Assembly: GCF_030936135.1 (NCBI RefSeq)
Contig: NW_026776913.1
Location: 310,001 to 374,000 of the forward strand
Direction of reading: 5' to 3'
Origin: Gavia stellata
Lineage: Eukaryota; Chordata; Aves; Gaviiformes; Gaviidae
DNA length: 64,000 nt
Position numbers and translations under genes: made by a program. Shown here in pieces: positions 1 through 11,898 of this stretch. The notes below the pieces were generated by a model. The model saw only the letters and a program-made list of their open reading frames with translations, was not told the origin of the DNA and searched no databases. The first letter of the stretch is position 1; the number at the start of each line of letters is the position of its first letter.

Positions 1-1269
1 GAGCTTGGGCACCTACTTCCCATGAAGACACTTCCAGGGAAGGACACACAGAGTCAGTGCCAGAACAGAAGCTGACCTGTACCCCCATCCATACCCCAGA
101 GAGCAAGAGCATCACGGAAGGGTGGGGAAACAGGGAAGAAAACTGCAATGCTTCAAAAAAATGAGGTGAGGTCAGAAAGGCAGAGGGGCATGCTATGAAG
201 CCTTCTCCTTACCCAGCTGTGCTCACCACCTCTCAGATGGTGTCACTGTAGGGCAGGTGGTTTTAGTCTCTTTTTTGTGTACTGCACCCCAAGACACATC
301 CACCTGGAGGGCAAGCTGCCCAGGGCATGACTCATAACGGGGACCCCATGGCCATGAAGGCAGAGGCTCTGCTGGGTAGGAGAGGAGACCAGGGGGTTGC
401 TCTGGGGAAGGTATCTGCACTCCAGGGCATGGCAGGGAGGTGCCCGAATAGCCCCTGCCATGGCATTTCTGGTAGCAGCTCCTTCTCATTCCCTGCCCTT
501 GTCTCTGCTGGAGATGTCCCTGCTGGAAGCTGATTCCCTGTCCCCATGTCTCTCTCCTACCATCTCTCAAAGACCCCATCCCACTCACCGTGTGCTCAGC
601 TCTGCCCTGCAGACACCTCCTGGCACCAGGGTACTGCCCAGGGGCACCTCTGTCTGTGCCGGAGCTAAGGAGCAGATCAGACAAGAGCTAATGAGAAGTG
701 GGGTCTCAGGGCCTTCCCCAGAACATAGAAATAAATTCCCATCTCCCACTGCCCTCCCAGACAACCAAGAGGAGAAAATGCAAAACACCGGCAGCTTCCC
801 TTTCAGGTAACCGCCACATAGACCTTCCTTTTGAAAAGTGCCCTTGGAAATGTCCTGGGGGTTATGTGGAGCTGTGAGCAGCCCTGACCCAGGCAGCACT
901 CTCTCCACAGCAGAAGGACCCTGCCCTGCCCTGAAGGGCTTCCCACAGTGCCATGGGGAGCTCCCCGGGCAGGCTGAGTGCTGACCCTGGCAGGCGGCAG
1001 AGTCCCTGCCCCAGCACCCAGCCCCGGGGGTGCAGGGACCCTGCTCGGAAGGACAGCCCTGGGCACCCCTGGCTGCACACCCACCTTCACACCCTGCAGC
1101 CGTCCCTGGCAGAAGGCAGCCCTCATGCCCTGTCCCGCTGATGGTGCAGCAGGGAAGCCCTGCTCTGGGGCACCTCCTCCTCCTCTATACAGGAGTGACA
1201 TTCCTGGGTACCATGCCAGCTTTATGAGAGCCCTCCATGAACTGTAGCTGCATTGCCCTGCACCCAGAG
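1..1269 (-). other. Intron-like upstream sequence of an OR14-like gene lying left of the window
   Basis: No coding gene. This stretch matches, base for base over long runs, 33945-35203, which lies between the splice acceptor and the splice donor of the minus-strand OR gene at 32741-33760. It also matches 53796-54340 upstream of the OR at 52580. By that alignment position 1 is roughly 190-200 bases upstream of the start codon of another OR14-like gene on the minus strand, outside the window. The segment 850-1240 is the GC-rich block found next to every intact OR here except 52580. Short open frames in it are by-products of GC-rich sequence. The missing gene is inferred, not seen. Confidence 0.7.
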
Positions 1270-1275
1270 ACTTAC
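1270..1275 (-). promoter_or_regulatory. Splice donor of the 5' noncoding exon, for the OR left of the window
   Basis: On the minus strand the sequence reads CACG then GTAAGT, a near-perfect donor. The same donor in the same position relative to an OR is present at 13478 (+), 26983 (-), 35209 (-), 45111 and 45335 (+) and 61713 (-). Confidence 0.55.
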
Positions 1276-1512
1276 CGTGTCAAGGGCTGTGAAGATTTCT
1301 CCTCCAGTGAGCTCACCTCTGTCCTCCCACCCCAGACTGCCTTTAACCTCTCTCTGCCTTGATCCTCTCCCCTCGGTGCCTGCAGGCAGTGCCCTCAGCC
1401 CTGCTGCGCTCTGCAGAGGAGCTGCTCCTGGGCAGAGCTGTCTCTCCTCAGCGCTGCCCGCTTGCCCTGAGCTCCCTCCATCCCAGGAGCCCGGCCCAGC
1501 TCAGCAGCAGAG
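1276..1512 (-). promoter_or_regulatory. Predicted 5' noncoding exon and proximal promoter, class 1
   Basis: This region is nearly identical to 26984-27222 and 35210-35447. From the donor up to a breakpoint in a cagcagagg run near 1512 it also matches the class 2 promoters at 13241-13477, 44873-45110 and 61714-61951. It contains TCCCAGGAG at 1481-1489, and further upstream TCCCTGGGG at 1563-1571. Both resemble the Olf1/EBF motif known from OR promoters. No TATA box was seen. The transcription start is not determined. Confidence 0.4.
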
Positions 1513-3989
1513 GAGCAGCCCACGGCGGCACTTTCTCTGCCCCTCGGGGCTCCCCCCAGGGGTCCCTGGGGCTCCAGGGGAACCTGCTGTGAAACAGGCT
1601 GGAGCAATCACTGAGGTTCCCTCCCGCAGCTGGGGAGAGACACTTCTTCCCAGCACTGTCATCTCCCTGCTGAGAGACAGAGTCACGCCTAAATATCACC
1701 TTTTCTTGGCCCATCTTTAGACAGGACAGCCAGACAGGGACAGGCAGGGATCTCCTTTACCCCTGCTGAGGGAAGGGATGCAGCTGAGCCCGACAAGGCA
1801 TCTCATCCTGGGTTTGGAGTGCTGGGGCTGGAAGGGCACTCAGCTCCCTCCCATGCACACCACAGACCCACAGCAGGTGGGATTCCTCCTGCCCCCCTTC
1901 AGGTGGACACACAATAGGCACCTGCATGTGAGCTCCTGCTCTCAGCTCCCATGGTAATTAATGGAGCTGGAGGCCAGGAGTGAGCTGTTCAGATGCAGTT
2001 GTCTGGTGACATCTGAGGTGCCAGAGGTGGTCAAAGATATGTGCCGCTAATAGAGACAGATTGAAGATACGTGCAGGCTGATGTAGAGACAGGCCAACAT
2101 CTGGGGCATCTTCTTGGAGGCTCTTGGGAATTTCCTTTGGCCAACTGAAAGGACAGCTGCTGCCCAAATTAAGGGCAACTGAACCTGTCCCTACTCGTTA
2201 TGTTCAGGTCAGCCTATAGAGATATTCATAGGATGGAATGGAGTCATATGCCACAGGGAGAGCTCAGTCTCTTTCTTCCTCTTATCCAGGTGTTGGATTT
2301 ACTAGACCTTCACTGACTGTATTGGCAGCTGCCTCCTGTTCATCCCCAAATTGTGGTACAGAATTCAAGGCAGCTGCTCAATGTAATGTTCAAATCCAGG
2401 CCCACAGAGCTACATGAGATGCCAGGGCTGGCAAGAAAATCACAGGACCACCAGGAAAACAATTCCCATTCAGGGTGGGTGCGTGACAAGACAATGCAGG
2501 CGGCATTGCAGACAATGCAATTTGGTGGCTGTGTGCCATTGCTGTTGCCATCACTCAGAGGTATTGGTCGTCAGATGTCATCAGAGAGGCAACGTCTGTC
2601 CCTTCTCTGCCCAATAGCTGCAGGCATTGCGTGAACACAAAGCACATCACACAGGGATCTTTATTCACTCCCTTGATGATACAGTCCAGGAACAGAACAA
2701 TCCTTTTCTCACTGTGCTTGCACACATCTTCTCTTCAAAGACCACATCCTCCAAGCACAGCAATGGTCCATATCAAAACTCAATTGACACTCAACAGGGA
2801 ATTCAAGGGCACCAAGATGACCAGTTGCTACTTCAGGAAGAGTTAAGGAAGAGACTGAGAGAGTGTGGAACCACTGCTAAGTTTAGTAACAGTAGGTGTA
2901 GACAGATCTGAGATGCTCTGTGTCCCCTTTGCCTCAGTTTCCACCAGCAAGGTCTCCCAGGCCTTTGTGCTTTGAGGCAGGGCTCTGGAGGAGAACAACC
3001 AGCTGTGAATGGGGATGAAGCCAGGGGTTACCTGAGCAAACTGCACACCTACCAGTCCATTGGACTGTAGGGGCTGCATCCAAGTGTGCTGGGAGAGTTC
3101 TTCACCAGTAGATCCTGGTCCAAGATGATCCCAGTAAGGAAGGTACTCAGACTCTGTGAGGTATCATTTAAATGCAGTTAGGTCGAGGATTAGAAGGAGA
3201 AAATAGTATGGGTAATCTTTGATCCAGTTAGGTGATGGGATGCCTAGTTGGTGTAGCATCAGATGGGACACCCAGCCATGCGCAGCACATCATGCAGAGC
3301 CCGTCCAGAGAAGACAGTCTCCTGTCTTGGTCAATCACACTCTTACTGTATTCTCTTAGGAGGAAATGACTCTATTCCTCTTCTCCACAGTCAGTCAGAA
3401 ACGATGTTCTCATGAGACCTTCCTGCTGCATTGTCAGACAGAGACAAGGCCATGCAGGTGCCGTGATGGCCGGTACCGAGTGGGAGCTGCCCGCAGGCTG
3501 CACTGTGACAAGGAGCTGCTGAGGTTGTCCTGTGCCCGAGGGATCTCTGCAGCACAGTACAGGTGTGGAGGCCACGCTGTACACGCAGCACAGCGCAGCA
3601 CAGCACTAACTGCTCGATGCACAATGCTCTTATGGTCAGGACCAGTGATCAGGTTTACCTGGGAGAAGTCTGCGCTCCACAGCTGAGGTGCTGCAGCCCA
3701 AATGTGCATGGCCAGGAAGAGCTGGAGCACAGGCAGGAGGAGCTGAAGCCCCAGGACTTGCCACTCTACTGTGATGGTTTGCGATTAAATGAGAAGTGGT
3801 GGCACAGCTTGCTGAGCTGGGGTGCTGCAGTGGAGGGATACAGGCTCTGATGGAGAAGGTGACAGGGAGGACAAGAATTGGGGGGAAGCACCCTGTGTGA
3901 AGGAGCAGCTAGGATATATGGAGCTCCTCTATGAGATGGGCAACAGGTTGGGCCAGCTTCTCTGAGTGAGAATGAGAAGAGACGTCAGT
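1513..3989. other. Duplicated intergenic spacer
   Basis: No gene seen. The sequence recurs at 35447-37928. The part from 2640 to 3080 has a more diverged relative near 27860-28140 with shared phrases (for example the cagcaaggtct run), so it is an older component of the OR repeat unit. The frames from 3366 to 3850 on both strands are not similar to any protein I recognise and are disrupted differently in copy B. Confidence 0.7.
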
Positions 3990-4885
3990 AAGGGTGACAT
4001 GGTCTTGGTAGTCATAACCTACTTCGTCAGGGAGAGGAAACAGCAATAGTCCTCTCTCAGCAAGCCGAGGAAGTCTCCACGTTAAGGAGCAGGTTCCTGT
4101 GGGGGACTGTAAGTGCCCTGGCATTCCCTGGCCAGGCAAAGCGACAGGATGCTGGCAGCCTGGAGGCTCCTGGGACAAGTTCCTAACAGAGCTGCCAGGT
4201 AGGGACAACAAGGGGGATGCTCACCTGGAGGTGGTACTGGTAAACAAGGAAATAGTGAGGTCCCAGGTGTCAAAGGAAGGCCAGCAGCGGAGCACAGGCT
4301 GGTGGACTCCAGAGGAGAAGACTTTGATATACGGGGGAACTTATACAGGTGGTGCCATGGGAAGAAGCTCTGAAGGGGGAAGGAGCTCAGGAAATGTGAT
4401 AGGCCTTGCAGGACAGCCTCTCCCGAGCACAAGAAGGATCTCTCTGAATACCTATGGAAAGTGAACATTCATATGTTGGCCAACATTGCTCTGATGGCCA
4501 AGAGCATCCTGGCTTATATCAGAAACAGTGTGGCCGGCAGGACTAGGGAAGTGATTGTCCCCCTGTAGAGAGGTGGATGCTGGTCTCTTCTCCCAAGTGA
4601 CAAGTGATAGGAGAAGAGGAAACAGCCACAAGTTGTGCCAGGGGATGCTTAGAGCGGATATTAGGAAAAATTTCTTCACTGAGAAGGTTGTCAGACAGTG
4701 GAACAGGCTGCCCTGGGAGGTGGTTGAGTCACGATAGCTGGAGGTTTTTAAAAGACGTGTGGATGAGGCGCTTAGGGACATGGTTTAGTGGTGGACTTAG
4801 CAGGGTTATGTTTATGGTTGGACTTGATGATCTTAAAGGTCTTTTCCAACCTAAACCATTCTATGAATTGATGTTTCTATGATCC
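3990..4885 (+). mobile_element. CR1 LINE fragment (endonuclease piece joined to 3' end)
   Basis: A decayed non-LTR retrotransposon. Around 4095-4260 the plus-strand translation has a GDxxxPGIPW-like stretch and a later LVNKE stretch, matching the end of the CR1 ORF2 endonuclease (GDFNHPDICW ... LTNKE). From about 4480 it jumps to the C-terminal part of ORF2 ([18 protein letters not shown], then a [10 protein letters not shown]-type segment) and ends with the CR1 3' UTR, which finishes in a CTATGAATTG/TTTCTATGATCC tail. The ORF2 middle is missing. Copy B of the duplication carries the same insertion at 37929-38722 with a further deletion. The 3' half is certain; the endonuclease assignment is likely. 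Confidence 0.8.
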
Positions 4886-7800
4886 TTGTACAGAGTCCGC
4901 ACACAAGTGCCACGAATCGATGCCACCATTACAGAGAAGGAAACAAGGCATTTGACCAGGTTGTTGAACCCTGGAATCAGTATGCCATGCCTCCTGAGGT
5001 TCCTGCAAGCACCTAAGCTTTTGTCCAGAGAAGTGTGAGTCCTCTTTAGGTGTCCTGCCTGTCTCCTGCCCCATGCTGTGCCTTAGGCTGTGAAGAGAAT
5101 CAAAACCAACTTTATGACTAGGTTAGCTTCATTTTACATGCTGAAATGCAGGGCAGATGAAGGGAGCTCTGAGCTTCCACGGTCTCAGTCGCCCAGTTAG
5201 GACTTCAGAGAATGGAAATGCAGGTAATCCTCTTGTGTCAGTGTACACCACATCAAAATTTTGCCTTCCTTTGTACCTTTTCGCTAACCTGGGATCTGCC
5301 CGTTGGCTGCCTTTGGTTAAAAAAGAAACTATTCTTCTCTTCCACCTCCCCCTCCTCAAAAAAGCAGAGAAAAAAGATATGGAGCATGGATTACTTAAGG
5401 GCAATACTGTAATCTTTAAATGATAAGAGAGAGCAAAGATAGTACAATGAATTCCAAAACATCCTTGAGAGCTTCATTATTTGTACTTGTCTCCAAAGCT
5501 CAGCCTGATTAGATCTTGAAAGGACTACCTCAAATCTCTGCAACCCAAATCCCTCCAACCTTCTCTTAGCCAAGGTCTTTTAGCCCCGGACACTTCTGCC
5601 CATCACTACAGCACACTGTCCAATCTCTCTTTTTCAGCTGGGTGACGTCAAGGTACTCCATTGCAACTCCATTCCCTACAAATGTCTTCTCTCCATGCTG
5701 ATCCCACTTGGATCATGCCATGTTACGTACGGCTCCATCCTCCTCTTGCAGAGCTCCATTGGATGGGCAGTTTTCCATTTCTTTCATGCCCATTCACCTT
5801 TGCAACTTTTTCTCTTGCATGCATACCACATATTGTCTGAAGCAGCACATTTATCCTCCACAGCTTCACTCTTTTCCCACTGCAGGCTGAGATATTTCTC
5901 CTCTTTGAGCAGACTTTGTGCAAAACTGCTCCATATATGGAAACCCACTTCAATGCTGCATATTCATTTGGGCTAAAAAAAGATAATAAATATATCCTGA
6001 GCTAGTTTCTCAAAGACACATTTTCAAAGCGGCAAAGCAGATTCAATACGTAAATGCTGAGAGCCAAGTTACAAAGAGAGAGGGAAAAATAGGTGAATAC
6101 TCACAAATTTGTCTACACTGACAAATTCTCTGTCAGTCAAGAGCAAGTCCCACAGCCTGGGGGACGTTTTCATGAATTGACCCTCTGGGAAGTTTTGTTT
6201 CTTGGGCCTCTTGGCTCGAGCCTGTGACATTGACATTTCCAGGAAGAGGAAGAGTTCCCGTTCAGGTATCAAACTTTTGCCCATCCTGCCTGGAGATCCA
6301 GGACAGTTGTGTCACACAACACCCAGTGTCATAGTGAAGACGGAGGCAGTGTGAATTGTCGTGGTTTGGACTCCAACGGAAACTCAACGCCTGAGCTGTC
6401 AGGACCACGTTGGCTGCAGTTCGACAGAAGTTCCCTGACACGGCTGTGCGTTCCGACCTAGTTGGCAGAGTTTTTCACAGCCCTCACTGAGAAGGGCAGG
6501 GTGTCAAGGAGCGGAGAACTCATTTCCATTTCCCAAATCCCAGGGCAGTTCCCAAACCATCCTTCCCTTGTCCCCTGGCACCCCATTGCTTGAGATGCTA
6601 ATCTGCTGGGGCTTCTCTCAGGAAACCTTCAATAATCTTTCAGGTGCTTTTGTGATTTCCCTAAGAGTATCAGTATCTAAAGAAGAAGAAGAACCAAAGC
6701 AAAACCAAACCCCAACATTAATCTGCCTAAATATAAATATCTGCAGCATAGCAGTTTGCATCTCTGGTGGCCACTCTGGGCAACACCAGATAGATCAGTA
6801 TTTGCAGTGTTGGCCATTATACCTCATCCTCAAGGACAAATCTACAGCAGTTCAGAGGAAAGGTGCCCTTGAAAAGTCATCTTTTGTGTCCCCCAGGAGG
6901 CACGAGTGCTGCTGATTCCCCACTCCATAGTGGGGTAGAGGCTGGATGCCCTTCTCAGGACAGACTCCTTGCCAGGAAGCCACAGGCATGGGGGGAGCTC
7001 ACCTGGTTCTTACTGGCACTTCACTCGCATCCCTTTTGGTGTATCTCTTCCTTCTCTGTGTCTACTCTTTCCACACACAGGAATGACAGAAGAACAAACA
7101 TTTCATAACAACTTGTCATAAAGTCCTTGTTAGAGACAAGAAGTCCCCCCATGAAATCTGGAGGGAGCCCAGAAGATTGCCTTAAGCACCAAGAAGAGCC
7201 AAGAAGCTCAAGGCCTCTTCTGAAGTGCAGCAAATTCTTGCAGCCAAGACCTGAGCCTGGAAGTGGGAAGGAATTTCTGTCTGTGGGTGGAGGAGGAACA
7301 AGTGTGTTGTGGGAGTATGTCAGGGCTGAAGGCCCTTGCGCAAATCAGAGATGATGGAGACATTCCCACCTTGTGCGCTTGCCTCAGCCTAGGAAATGGG
7401 GAGAGCCTGCTGCTGGGGGTGTCTGTGCTCAGTCATGCCCCATGAGCTGACCTTGCTCTCTTTTGCAAGGAAGAAGAAAACAGGAGGACTCGGTTTGCAG
7501 TATCTAAGTCAGACTGTGGGACACAAATAAGTAATTACATTGTTGGATGGGAGTCAGAATATGAGAAGGAAAGAAGGAGGAAGAAATGATCTCTGTGTTA
7601 AAAAATGGGGAAACTGAGAACCAACTTGTGCATCTTTCCTCTGCGCAAGGATGTACTATTTTTTTTTTCAGAGGGGCTGACCCTATCAGAGTAGCTTTCA
7701 CAGTTGTCCTCTGCTAGGAAGCCCAGAGAACAAAGGGATGGGATTCCCCTAGTTGGATTTAGACATGTCCAGTGGAAGGGCTTGATCCAGCTGCCCACTT

Positions 7801-8066
7801 CTCCCTGCCAATAGGGAGATGCCGGGAGGAATCCCAGACATGCAGGAATGCCACGCCTCAGCCTGGCTGGGTGACAGAAGAGAAAACAGCATGCTTAGAG
7901 TCAGTTTCCTCCCACTCCTGGGCAGGTGTGGCATTTCAACAGCTCCCACTTGCAGGATCACAACTGGCTTTACTTTAAAGAAGGAAGAAAGCCAGGCAAG
8001 TTTTTTACACTCTTCAAGACCAGACCTATATTTCTTTAAGACACAAATTCCCTTCTCCCGCTTCTC
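4886..8066. other. Duplicated intergenic spacer
   Basis: No gene seen. The stretch 4886-6370 recurs at 38723-40210. The stretch 6380-7530 is present only in this copy, and 7531-8066 recurs at 40215-40746. It is moderately AT-rich with scattered short frames that are not conserved as protein. Confidence 0.7.
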
Positions 8067-8282
8067 ATTCCACAACCAGGCCCAAGATTCTGCACTTCTA
8101 AAGATATACCTGGTACACAAAAGAGGCACTTACGAGTGGTCCCCACTTGATCAAAAGAGATCCACCACCTGTTTATTCCACAACCAGTCCCAAGATTCTG
8201 CACTTCTAAAGATACACCTGGTACACAAAAGAGGCACATAGGAGTGGTCCCCACTTGATCAAAAGAGATCCACCACCTGTTT
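8067..8282. repeat. Two tandem copies of a 108-bp unit
   Basis: The unit starting ATTCCACAACC at 8067 repeats at 8175 and ends at 8282. The copies differ at a few bases. The same two-copy array is at 40747-40962, so the tandem duplication is older than the segmental duplication. It lies directly 3' of the OR11A-like pseudogene. Confidence 0.9.
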
Positions 8283-8294
8283 ATTCCTGGTGGA

Positions 8295-9262
8295 TCACAA
8301 CATGTATGAGCTCTCGATGCAGGCCACAGTTTTTCTGAGTGCATTTCCAAGAACCCCCTTGACCTCCCTGTTCCGCAGGCTGCAGAGGAGTGGATTGACC
8401 AGGGGCGTGAGGATGGTGTAGAAAAAGGAGAGGACTTTATGGAGCTGCCTCAGGGAGGCTGTCCTGGTGTCATATAGACAAGGACGAGGGTGCCATAGAA
8501 AACAGTCACCACGATGAGGTGAGAGGAGCAGGTGGAGAAGGCCTTCTGCCTCCCCATGGTGGTTGGGATCCTCAGGACTGCAGCTCTGGTGCAGATGTAG
8601 GATACCAGTGTGAGCCCAAATGGGAAGACTACACCCAGAAAGCAGACTCTGAAAGTAACCAGCCTAAGCACCGTGGTGTCACTGCAGGCAAGCTCTAGCA
8701 ATGGGGCAAAACCACAGAAGAAGTGATCAATGGCGTTGGGAGCACAGAACTGTAACCTGGAAAAGAGCCCGGTGACTATGGTAGACATGAGCAATGCTGC
8801 TAGCCAAGACCCAGCCGCCAGCTGGAGACAGAGCTTCCAGTTCATGAGGCTTGCCTAGAGCAGGGCTTGACAGATGGCCAAGTAGCGATCCTAGGACATG
8901 GTGGCCAGCAGATAGCACTCGGTACCTGCAAAACAGCCAAAGAAAAAGAGCTGTGCCATGCACCCTTGAGTAGAAATGGTTCTGTCCCTGGCTAGGAAGC
9001 TGGCCAGCAGCCTGGGCAGGATAGTGAAGGTGTAGCAGATTTCCACATTGGAGAAATTCCCCAGGAAGACGGACATGGGAGTGTGAAGATGCCCAGCTGC
9101 CAGCACCAGCACAACAATGAGGATGTTAACAAACACCTTCACCATGTAGATCTCAAGGGAGAGGAGAAAGAGAGGCGCCTGAAGCTTGGGGACATTACTC
9201 AGTCCCAGCAGGAGGAGGAACTCCACTGGTCATGTCTGCTTGTCCCATTCCTCTTTCTCCAT
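8295..9262 (-). pseudogene. Olfactory receptor pseudogene, OR11A1-like
   Basis: A seven-helix odorant receptor gone to pseudogene. The start is ATG at 9262 (MEKEEWDKQT), followed by a TGA in the N-terminus. TM2 has HTPMSVFLGN. TM3 reads TECYLLATMS then a TAG where the Tyr of the DRY-like motif should be, then DRYLAICQ, then another TAG soon after. ECL2 has LQFCAPNAIDHFFC, TM5 has PFGLTLVSY and TM6 has GRQKAFSTCSSHL. A frameshift near 8460 moves into the frame with TM7 (TPLVNPLL) and the tail ending at TGA 8295-8297. The total is three stops and one frameshift. The TM1 Gly of the GN motif is also replaced by Val. The IDHFFC/LACSD and PFGL pattern is closest to family OR11A, clearly different from the OR14 genes around it. 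A 3' piece of a second copy is at 40975-41309. Confidence 0.9.
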
Positions 9263-11389
9263 GCAGTGCTGTAGGACCTTCTTTTCCCCACTTGGCAGGA
9301 CGGGAACCTGAGGAAGGGCATGCGCTTCTGTGTTTGTTGTACAAAGGAATCGGGAAGGAGTCACTGCCAGAGACAACATGGAGGTTTTCCCTCCTCTGAC
9401 TGAATTCACACTTGGCTTAGGGGCTCCATTCCTCGTGAAAGGGCAGGAAGAGGTTCTTTGAGAGGGCCAAACTGCTCTTCTTGAAAGAACCTCCTCTCAT
9501 GAGAGAGATGAGTTGCCGCACTGAGGTGCCTATTTCTGTGGAATGAAAGAGAATGTTCATTTGCTCACATTACATTATGACGCATTAAGTTATTCCCCAT
9601 AGCACCCAGCACAGGCGTTCGCCAAGTCCTGCTTTCAAGCAACAGAAAGAGGGGCCCGACAGAAAAGCTCCATCATGCAAAAAAAGCCTTTAGGGCAATG
9701 CATCATGCCATAGACTTTTTCTTCACTCTGAGGAAGAATTTTCTCAAACTTTATACCTTTACAGCGAGTTGGAGATGGCCGAGGCAGTCACCTAGACAGC
9801 CCAGAGAGCTCCTGGAATGGAGGAGCCCTTTTACTCAGTCATTCACCCCACCTACACTGGGGTGCCTTGGTCCTGAAGGTGCTTCCATGGGGAGGGTGCC
9901 TCAGATTCACTGCTCGCTCTAAATCACATCCCATGTAGATGGCTGAAAGACAACTGTGAGAGAGCTGAGGGATTGAGATGGATCCCTAAGATACGAGCAA
10001 GATGGAGAAAGAGACAGCGAGAGATTAAGAGAGTTGAGAACATAAGGGACATGTCTTGGCACCCTGGCCCCATACACTCTGCCCCAACCTCTGCCTGTCC
10101 ACTGAGGTGTGTGAGTGCCCATTAGCTTATGCCCCACAGCTCTGACTGCACTGACCACCACGCTGCCTGTATCTGGGTTCAGCAGTGTCAAGGACACACA
10201 GAGGGTATCTAAGGAAAGAGGAGCTGGAATGAGAAGACAGGCAGGACAGGACTGTACCCCGACACATGGTCTCACTTCATAGCTGCCACTGTGCAAAGAG
10301 CCACTGGCACAAAATGGCAACACTGTGACAGGGATTAGAGAAGAGGAGAGGTTTCCCTTCAATTTTGGAGAGACTTTAAGGAACCATTGTAACCCTCATG
10401 TCTTCAAAGGAGGGCCCTGCTGAGCAAGAGTCCCTCCCTTGAGCAAATGAGCACGCGTTGCCCAGTATGTGGCTCAGGGCACTTGGCATTACCTATGGGA
10501 AAACTAAGCTGCCAAGTCTATGCTAAGCACAGTTCTCCTGAAGACCACTGTAGGAGGAGATGATATCACCCTCTAGAGTCCTGATCTTCCCTGCTATCAA
10601 AAGAGGCCAGAGAATGAACTCATCGTTTTAGACATTAAAGTTATAAAAGTCTATGTCTGAACAAGCTAATTCCACTGAATGTGCTGGATTAGCTGAAGTA
10701 TTGGCTCTGGGAGCATTGTGTCAAGGAGTGGACATTCATTTCACCATACGTGATCAGGAGACAGGTGCACTATTACTCTAAACTACATTCCTGACCAATA
10801 TTCTAGATTCTGGACCAAATTAGAAGAGAGGTCATTCTCAACAGTTCAACTGGACTGAATTTCAGGCATGTTTTTGTTCTGACCAGGAGGTTAACAGAGA
10901 TGTAAGTGCCACTTGGTCGAGAAAGCAAGCTGTTATTGTTCACTCCATTGTGTTCCACCTATTTTCTGTCATTTCCTAAAGACTAAGAGGTTCAGCAAAG
11001 ATCTGCCACCAAAATAATCAGGAAACCAGATTTAGGAGGAAGGCGCAGTTGCATGAGAACTGGAGGAGGGTGAAGCTTGTTGAGAATTGGGTGTGCCATG
11101 GAGGGATGAAGTCCTCTGCTTGTTGCTCTCTGTCTTGGTTTGCACGCTTAGAAAATGCCACTGTGGTATTCACCAGGGTTTGTAAAGTGCTTGTAGGTCA
11201 TTTGAAAGGCATTGCTATGCAGGGTCGTCTTATGATGACCTGTTGCAGAAGAGAGTTTGGTGTGATATTCGATTAAGGAGATCTTACACTGCTAAGAAAG
11301 AGAGGTCTCATTTCTGCAGATGCATCATAACCATGTGTTTGCCCTCCCCACCCCTCTCCCCTTTTAAAATCCACTTACAACACCTCTCC
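9263..11389. other. Duplicated intergenic spacer
   Basis: No gene supported. From 9758 on it matches 41395-43029. A minus-strand frame at 9919-10362 stays open in both copies but resembles no known protein, and the identity is explained by recent duplication. Confidence 0.7.
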
Positions 11390-11898
11390 TCAGGTGGAAA
11401 AGTGGTTTCTGAAGGTTATCCCACTTCTTTTGAAACCTGCCTTGAGAGCATCTTTCATCAGCTGGTTCCTGAGGCTGAAAACAAAGGGACTCATCAAAGG
11501 AGTTGGCACTGTGTTGAGAAGGGCCACTGCCTTGTTTCAGGAAATGTGGTGACTTGAAGGCTGGACATACATGAAGATGCAGTCCAGAAGGGAGTAGAAG
11601 TAGCACTGAGTTAAGCAGCCTGGGCAGGACATGGCTTTGCTGGCCATGCACAAGTTTTATACAGCTTTGGGTATGATGGATATGGTGATGAAAACATCCA
11701 AACAGGAGAGGTTACGGGGGAAAAAGTACGCGGGACTGTGGAGGTCTCCTTCAGCAAGAACGAGGGGATGATCAGCAGGTTTGTCCCTAAGATCACCAGG
11801 TACGAAGCCAGGAGAGCGATTGCCATGAGGGGCTCCTGATGGTGGAGGGAGGGGAAGCCCAAGAGAAGGAACTCTGTGACAGTCGTATGGTTCAACAT
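11390..11898 (-). pseudogene. Olfactory receptor pseudogene with large internal deletion, copy 1
   Basis: The start is ATG at 11898: MLNHTTVTEFLLLGFPSL, a typical class II OR N-terminus. TM1 (GTNLLII) then shifts frame into TM2/TM3 (VLAEGDLHSP, NLSCLDVFITISIIPKAV, CLTQCYFYSLL). The sequence then jumps directly to the ECL3/TM7 part (YVQPS, then ALLNTVPTPLMSP, SLRNQLMKDALKAGFKR) and ends at TGA 11390-11392. Everything from the DRY motif through TM6 is absent, so the product could not be a receptor. The same deletion is shared by 43030-43538 and 63289-63797. The family cannot be fixed; it is not OR14. Confidence 0.9.

Noticed and set aside
850-1720. Conserved short proteins in the GC-rich blocks
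   Set aside because: Conservation is at the DNA level on both strands and in several frames, as expected for recent duplicates of GC-rich intron.
8067-8282. Short regular repeats as a CRISPR-like array
   Set aside because: Only two long units with no spacers, in a vertebrate genome.
9919-10362. 147-codon minus-strand frame conserved in copy B
   Set aside because: Identity is explained by recent duplication; the N-terminus differs and no domain is seen.
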